A DNA stretch of 58,937 nucleotides from positions 1 through 58,937 of the forward strand of contig JAKADX010000024.1 in NCBI GenBank assembly GCA_021818505.1. Reading direction: 5' to 3'. The translations under genes were made by a program, and so were the position numbers. Shown here one piece after another: positions 55,501 to 58,937 of the stretch. Position 1 is the first letter of the stretch; each line of letters opens with the position of its first letter. The DNA is from Pseudomonadota bacterium (GTDB lineage: Bacteria > Pseudomonadota > Alphaproteobacteria > Acetobacterales > Acetobacteraceae). The notes beneath the pieces were generated by a model. That model saw only the letters and a program-made list of their open reading frames with translations, was not told the origin of the DNA and searched no databases.

Positions 55501-55612
55501 AACCGTGCTGACGCTGCTGTTCCTGCCCGCGCTCTACGCGCTGGCGTTCCGCGTGCGCGACGCGGGGGCGGCGCGGATCGCCGCCCCCGCCCACGCCGTC
55601 GCGGCGCGCTGA
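52535..55612 (+). CDS. RND-family efflux permease
   Basis: This 1025-residue inner-membrane transporter has 12 hydrophobic segments and two large periplasmic loops, the AcrB/HAE-like layout. The proton-relay aspartates are Asp401 and Asp402 in GLLVDDAIIAVET, and the second half has GVIALGGMIMRNTIILVDQ. The GTG start is coupled to the small ORF. The pump is probably driven by the proton gradient and exports hydrophobic or cationic compounds. Substrate cannot be assigned. No outer-membrane factor gene is adjacent. Confidence 0.94.
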   Translation: MRGLNLSAWAVAHRALVGFLIALIFAAGGLSYSRLGRNEDPNFTVKLLVVTAIWPGATAQETQDLLAEPIERKLQDLAHLDNINTFARPGFVAALVTFRDDTAPAEVPELFYQTRKKLDDLRPNLPVGVIGPAVNDEYTDVYGAVFALTGADNAELTRQAEHVRDRLLRVPGTEKVTILGEIPRSIDVEFSHARLAALGVTVPEIARAIATQNAVTDAGIVETGVTRVPLRVDGAVHGVASLANVPIPAGGTTLRLGDIAALHRGYQDPPQFSVRHDGQPAVVVAVSTQAGVNRLAFGDALRAEAQRLRAELPAGITLQQIADQPAVIDEAVGEFLLKFCVALGVVLVVSFLSLGWRTGIVVALAVPLTLALVFVVMDLLGIELQRVSLGALIISLGLLVDDAIIAVETMVVKLEEGWDRVKAATFAWQSTAFPMLTGTLVTAAGFLPVGLARSTTGEYAGGIFWVVTVALLASWVVAVIFTPYLGVLLLPTPKRRVSHDAIYATRPYRALRGMVAFAVRWRRSVVLATVVLFALSLAGMGLVRQQFFPSSARPELIADVTLRQGASHAATEAAVRQLESAIAKDADVRWYTSYIGGGPPRFFLAFNPALPNDAVATIVLTTRDAEARERVRARLMEFVAAGGVPSARVRVSRLELGPPVGFPVQFRVVGTDLHSVRRAADMVLGAVRATPGTRDAQLASGERAPSVRLELDQARVRQLGLAPQDIAQTLATLVSGTTATQIRDRTKLIDVVLRAVPAERLDLDRLPDLVVPTASGPLALAQVARLTPQSEEPILWRRDREPYITVQADIQDGLQAPDVTAAALPRIRALDLPAGVRVDVGGAAEESAKANAALVAVFPVMVGAMLLLLMVQLQNLPRVLLVLATMPLGVIGAVAALLAADAPFGFVALLGVIALGGMIMRNTIILVDQVRQDQEAGLALREAIIESTVRRSRPVVLTALAAALAFVPLSFNVFWGPMALAMIGGLVVATVLTLLFLPALYALAFRVRDAGAARIAAPAHAVAAR

Positions 55613-55616
55613 CCGA

Positions 55617-57026
55617 TCAGGCCGCTGCCCGGCGCGGCACCGCGGCAAGAATGTCGGCCAGTGCGGCGCTCTCGGCCCCAGCGCGATCCATGTCGAGTAC
55701 CGCCTCCTGCACGCGCAGCGCGTGATCGCGCGGGAGCACGCGTGTCGCGTTGGCGAGATATTTCTCGGCGATGTCTGCCTCGGACAGGGGCCGGTCGGCG
55801 CAGCCGCGATTGATCGCCTCGCGATGGCGCAGCACGCGGCCGTCGGCCATCTCCAGGATTACTTCGCCGGTGTAGTGGCGCGGGAAGGTGGTGTCGGGGT
55901 CGGGCGCATACTCCACGCGGGCGGCCAGTGCCCGCACCGCCGGATCGGCCAGCGCCGCGTCGTCCAGTTCGTCCAGCGTGAAGCGCCCCCGCAGCAGTCC
56001 GCTCGCCACCGCATAGGGGATCGAGAACTGCGCGTCGTAGCTGTTCTGCGGCGCGCGCTTGGTGGCGAGCGGCTCGCACACCGTTGTCACCACCCCCGCC
56101 GGCACCAACGCCAGGACGCGGCGGATCGCCTGCGGGTCGGGTGCATATGCACGCCTGAGCGCGATCGCCGCGTCCGTCGAGCCGTGGACGAAATGGCAGG
56201 CCGGGATCGGCTTGACCGCGACGTTCTCGATCTCCCACAGCTCGCCCAGCCCGGCGGTGGCCAGTGACAGGTCGGCCTTGTCGGCCTCGGCGCCGAGATG
56301 GCTCGGGAACAGGCCGAACCGGCCCTCATAGGCCGCGCGCGGGCCGAGATAGTCGTGCTTGGCCAGCATCGCCGCGGTCACCCCGCCGACCGCCGCCCAG
56401 CCGGGATGCAGCCGCTTGGTCCAGGCGCCGTCCTGCAGGAACTCCAGGCTGCCGCTCGCCATCGACAGCGCAATCCCCTGCGCCATCACCGCGCGCGCCA
56501 CGTCCAGCCCGAGCAGCTGCGCTGCGGCGAGCGTGCAGCCGAAGGTGCCGATCAGGCCGGTCGGGTGGAAGCCGACCTGATGGAAGCCACCTTTCGCCAC
56601 GGCGCCGAGCCGCGTCGTCACCTCCATGCCGGCGACATAGGCGGCGAGCAGCGAGCGGCCGTCGGCCCGCCGCTGGTCGGCCAGCGCCAGCACGCACGGC
56701 AGGGTGCTCGCGGTCGCATGAACGATGCCGGCGGAGTGCGTATCGTCGTAGTCGAGGCCGTGGATGAGCACGCCGTTCAGCAGCATGGCGTCGCGCGGCG
56801 GCAGGCTGCGCCCATGGCCGATCACCGGGGAGGCGCCGGCCCCGAACTCGGCCAGTGCGGCGCGTGCGCTGTGCGCGAAGGGAAAGGCCGCGGAGGCATA
56901 GGCGATGCCGATGGCGTCGAGCATCAACAACTTGGCGCGACGGCGCACCGGCTCCGGGATCGTCTCCCAGCGCAGGTCGAGCGCGAAGCGCGCCAGGGTG
57001 TGGGACAACATGCCGGTGGCCTGCAT
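55617..57026 (-). CDS. MmgE/PrpD-family dehydratase
   Basis: This 469-residue protein of the 2-methylcitrate dehydratase / iminodisuccinate epimerase / cis-aconitate decarboxylase superfamily has GLDYDDTHSAGIVHATASTLPCVLA and MSMASGSLEF-like (IALSMASGSLEFLQDG) core segments and AWTKRLHPGWAAVGG. I chose ATG 57026, with GAGGAGAC about 8 bases upstream. A much longer frame runs on into the neighbour. The exact substrate is unknown. It is converged upon by the RND operon, 4 bases apart. Confidence 0.91.
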   Translation of the reverse strand: MQATGMLSHTLARFALDLRWETIPEPVRRRAKLLMLDAIGIAYASAAFPFAHSARAALAEFGAGASPVIGHGRSLPPRDAMLLNGVLIHGLDYDDTHSAGIVHATASTLPCVLALADQRRADGRSLLAAYVAGMEVTTRLGAVAKGGFHQVGFHPTGLIGTFGCTLAAAQLLGLDVARAVMAQGIALSMASGSLEFLQDGAWTKRLHPGWAAVGGVTAAMLAKHDYLGPRAAYEGRFGLFPSHLGAEADKADLSLATAGLGELWEIENVAVKPIPACHFVHGSTDAAIALRRAYAPDPQAIRRVLALVPAGVVTTVCEPLATKRAPQNSYDAQFSIPYAVASGLLRGRFTLDELDDAALADPAVRALAARVEYAPDPDTTFPRHYTGEVILEMADGRVLRHREAINRGCADRPLSEADIAEKYLANATRVLPRDHALRVQEAVLDMDRAGAESAALADILAAVPRRAAA

Positions 57027-57070
57027 CGGTCGTCTCCTCGACAGCGGGACTTTAATCCAAGTCGGTTTCG

Positions 57071-57949
57071 TTATTCGGCGTGGCGCCGCTCGAACGCCCA
57101 GACCTGCTCGAAGCCCATGAGCCGGTTCATCTCGGCGAAGGCGAACAGGTCGAGGTCCTGGCCGGCGCTCGATCCGTGGGCGTGCAGGGCCGCGTAGGCG
57201 CGCTGCATCGCCTGCGCGGCGGCGAGAAAGGCGGTGGCGGGGAAGATTGCCACCTGATAACCGATTTCGATCAGCGTCGCACTCGGCAGCACCGGCGTGC
57301 GCCCGCCCTCGACCATGTTCGCCAGGCACGGCCGTTCCAGGCTGGCGCAGATGCGCCGCATCTCCGCCTCGCTCTCGGGGCTTTCGACGAACAGGATATC
57401 GGCGCCGGCCCGCGCGTAGGCTTCCGCGCGCCGCAGTGCCTCGTCGATGCCGTGCGCGGTGCGCGCGTCGGTGCGGGCGATCACCAGGAAATCCGCACTG
57501 TCGCGCGTCTCGCACGCGACGCGGATTTTCTTCGCCATGTCCTCGGCGGGGATCACCTGCCGGCCGGGCGTATGGCCGCATTTCTTCGGGAATACCTGGT
57601 CCTCGATCTGGATCGCCGCGGCACCGGCGGCCTCGTAACCGCGCACCGTGCGCTCCACATTGAGCAGCCCGCCGAAGCCGGTGTCGGCATCCGCGATCAG
57701 CGACGCCGAGGTGCCGCCGGCGATGGTGGCGACACGCCCGACCATTTCGGTGTAGCTCGCGAGTCCCGCGTCGGGCAGACCAAGGGAGGATGCGACGGTG
57801 CCGTAGCCGGTCATGTAAAGGGCCGCGAAGCCCAGCCGGTCGGCGAGCCGCGCGGAGATCATGTCGAACACGCCGGGCGCGACCAGCAGCCGGCCGGGAG
57901 CAAGCAGCGGGCGCAGCGGCACTGTCTGGCGGGTCACGTCCTTCTCCAT
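57071..57949 (-). CDS. Isocitrate lyase/PEP mutase family protein
   Basis: This 292-residue TIM-barrel protein has the family active-site loop QVFPKKCGHTPG with its catalytic Cys, plus LIADADTGFGG for metal binding and FLVIARTDAR. It probably cleaves or forms a C-C bond in a 2-hydroxy- or 2-alkylmalate-type acid (for example 2-methylisocitrate lyase, oxaloacetate decarboxylase or carboxyphosphonoenolpyruvate synthase). I chose ATG 57949. It is immediately upstream of the PrpD-like gene (44-base gap), so a two-step dehydratase-lyase pathway is inferred. Confidence 0.91.
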   Translation of the reverse strand: MEKDVTRQTVPLRPLLAPGRLLVAPGVFDMISARLADRLGFAALYMTGYGTVASSLGLPDAGLASYTEMVGRVATIAGGTSASLIADADTGFGGLLNVERTVRGYEAAGAAAIQIEDQVFPKKCGHTPGRQVIPAEDMAKKIRVACETRDSADFLVIARTDARTAHGIDEALRRAEAYARAGADILFVESPESEAEMRRICASLERPCLANMVEGGRTPVLPSATLIEIGYQVAIFPATAFLAAAQAMQRAYAALHAHGSSAGQDLDLFAFAEMNRLMGFEQVWAFERRHAE

Positions 57950-58151
57950 CGCCGGATGGCGGCATTCTCCGCCCCGCCCGTCGCGGCGGTCAATCATCAG
58001 AGGGGCGACTCCAGCCCGGGCGGCGCGATCAAGGCAACGCGATCGTAATATCTTTTTGTTTAGCTCCAGCGCCTCGCTGTCGCACCGCTTGACGCCAGAG
58101 CCGCCCGCACGGCATTGCCGGCGGCGTGCCGATAGAGCGATCGCGACGACG

Positions 58152-58937
58152 ATGACGCCGCCGGACACTCCCGTCGCCGCGCTGCCAGCCGCCGTTCCGC
58201 CGACGCTGCGCGCGCCCGGGCGTGCCGCGTCCGCGCGCGGCCGTGGGCGGCGGCTGCGCGGCTGGATGCTGCTGATCTCGCTGCTGCTGCACCTGACTCT
58301 GCTCGGCGTGCTGCTGTTCGTACACCGCCGCTACCAGGAGGCGGCGGTATCGCCGTCCTTCCAGGTACTGTTCCAGCCCCCCGGCACCAGTGTGGGCAAG
58401 CCGGCCGAGAGCAAGCCCACGGAGTTGCCGGCCCCCGCCACGCCGCCGCCCTCCGCTGCCCCGCTGAGGCAGGTCGCGCCGCCGCCGCCCGTGCAGGTAC
58501 CACCAAGCCCGACCCAGCCGACTCCGACTCAGCCAACGCCTGCGCCACCCGCGACGGTGCCGCCGGCACCTGCACCACCCATGACCGCTCCGCCGCAGGC
58601 CGCGCCGCCACTGTCGGCCCAGCCGCCGCAAGCTCTGCCGCCGCAACTCCTGGCGCCGCAGCCGCTGCCCCCTACGCCGCGGGCAGCGCCGCCGATTCCG
58701 ACCGCGCCGAGCCAGCTTCCGACCACCCCACAGGCGCCGAGCCTGCAACCGCCGAGTGTCCAGCCGCCCAGCCTGCGGCCACCCACGCTGGAACGGCCGC
58801 TGGCTACCCCGCCCGCGCCGCCGCTGCCGCGGACCCCGGCGCCGCCGGTGCCGCTGGCGCTCCGCTCGCCGCTGCCCGCCCCCACCCCCGCCTCACCGCC
58901 CGCGCCGGCGACCGCCGTTCCGCCGCCACCGGCGCCC
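58152..58937 (+). CDS. TonB-like proline-rich envelope protein (runs off right edge)
   Basis: An open frame starts at ATG 58152 and has no stop before the window end (at least 262 residues). A basic cytoplasmic start (about 38 residues) is followed by one membrane segment (MLLISLLLHLTLLGVLLFV). A long Pro/Ala/Gln-rich periplasmic stretch, with repeats such as PTQPTPTQPTP, then continues to the edge. This is the layout of TonB or TolA-like energy transducers. The C-terminal TonB domain is not visible. It is divergent from the isocitrate-lyase-family gene. The 202-base gap (57950-58151) has one AT-rich patch (TAATATCTTTTTGTTTAG, 58045-58062) but no other feature I can support. Confidence 0.75.
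   Translation, partial: MTPPDTPVAALPAAVPPTLRAPGRAASARGRGRRLRGWMLLISLLLHLTLLGVLLFVHRRYQEAAVSPSFQVLFQPPGTSVGKPAESKPTELPAPATPPPSAAPLRQVAPPPPVQVPPSPTQPTPTQPTPAPPATVPPAPAPPMTAPPQAAPPLSAQPPQALPPQLLAPQPLPPTPRAAPPIPTAPSQLPTTPQAPSLQPPSVQPPSLRPPTLERPLATPPAPPLPRTPAPPVPLALRSPLPAPTPASPPAPATAVPPPPAP

Overview
The window is a high-GC chromosomal segment that reads as an alphaproteobacterium. Acetobacteraceae or another Rhodospirillales family is most likely. This rests on gene order (trpB-trpA-accD; dacC then tmk-holB-metG-tatD-MBL; chorismate mutase-hisC-tyrC divergent from metX-metW) and on a Hint-domain protein of a type common in that family. It is inferred from recognisable proteins and synteny, not from a 16S gene or a search. 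I saw no rRNA, tRNA, CRISPR array, insertion sequence or prophage.

Layout. 1-16.3 kb is accessory and catabolic. It has a minus-strand run (NrtA/SsuA-type ABC importer, amidase, FAD oxidoreductase, giant transglutaminase/DUF2126 protein), a short plus-strand pair (BtpA/SgcQ-like protein, Gfo/Idh/MocA oxidoreductase), and a second minus-strand run (DeoR-type regulator, FGGY kinase, an unrecognised 106-residue protein, and a homologue of the N,N-dimethylformamidase large subunit). Together these look like one uptake-and-degradation locus for an amide-containing, probably sugar-like or polyol-like compound. This is the best candidate in the window for an undescribed pathway.

16.5-44.9 kb is mostly housekeeping. 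It holds an mlaA-mlaC-slipin envelope cluster, metF with a palindromic candidate operator, trpBA-accD, an LpxR-like outer-membrane lipid A deacylase, two peptidoglycan enzymes (MltB and RlpA families), a PBP5-type DD-carboxypeptidase, two tandem universal stress proteins, tmk-holB-metG-tatD-MBL-HhH, an aromatic amino acid operon whose chorismate mutase carries what looks like a decayed prephenate dehydratase tail, metX-metW-enoyl-CoA hydratase, a YaiI-family protein, a Uup-like ABC-F ATPase, a Hint-domain protein and a CBS-domain protein.

44.9-58.9 kb is accessory again. It has a ChaC-like gene, a ribose/xylose-type sugar ABC importer operon, a divergent TetR regulator followed by an RND efflux operon that contains a 68-residue ORF, a MmgE/PrpD plus isocitrate-lyase-family pair, and a TonB-like proline-rich protein that runs off the right edge. 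Translational coupling through 4-base start/stop overlaps is frequent, and I used it with ribosome binding sites to fix many starts.
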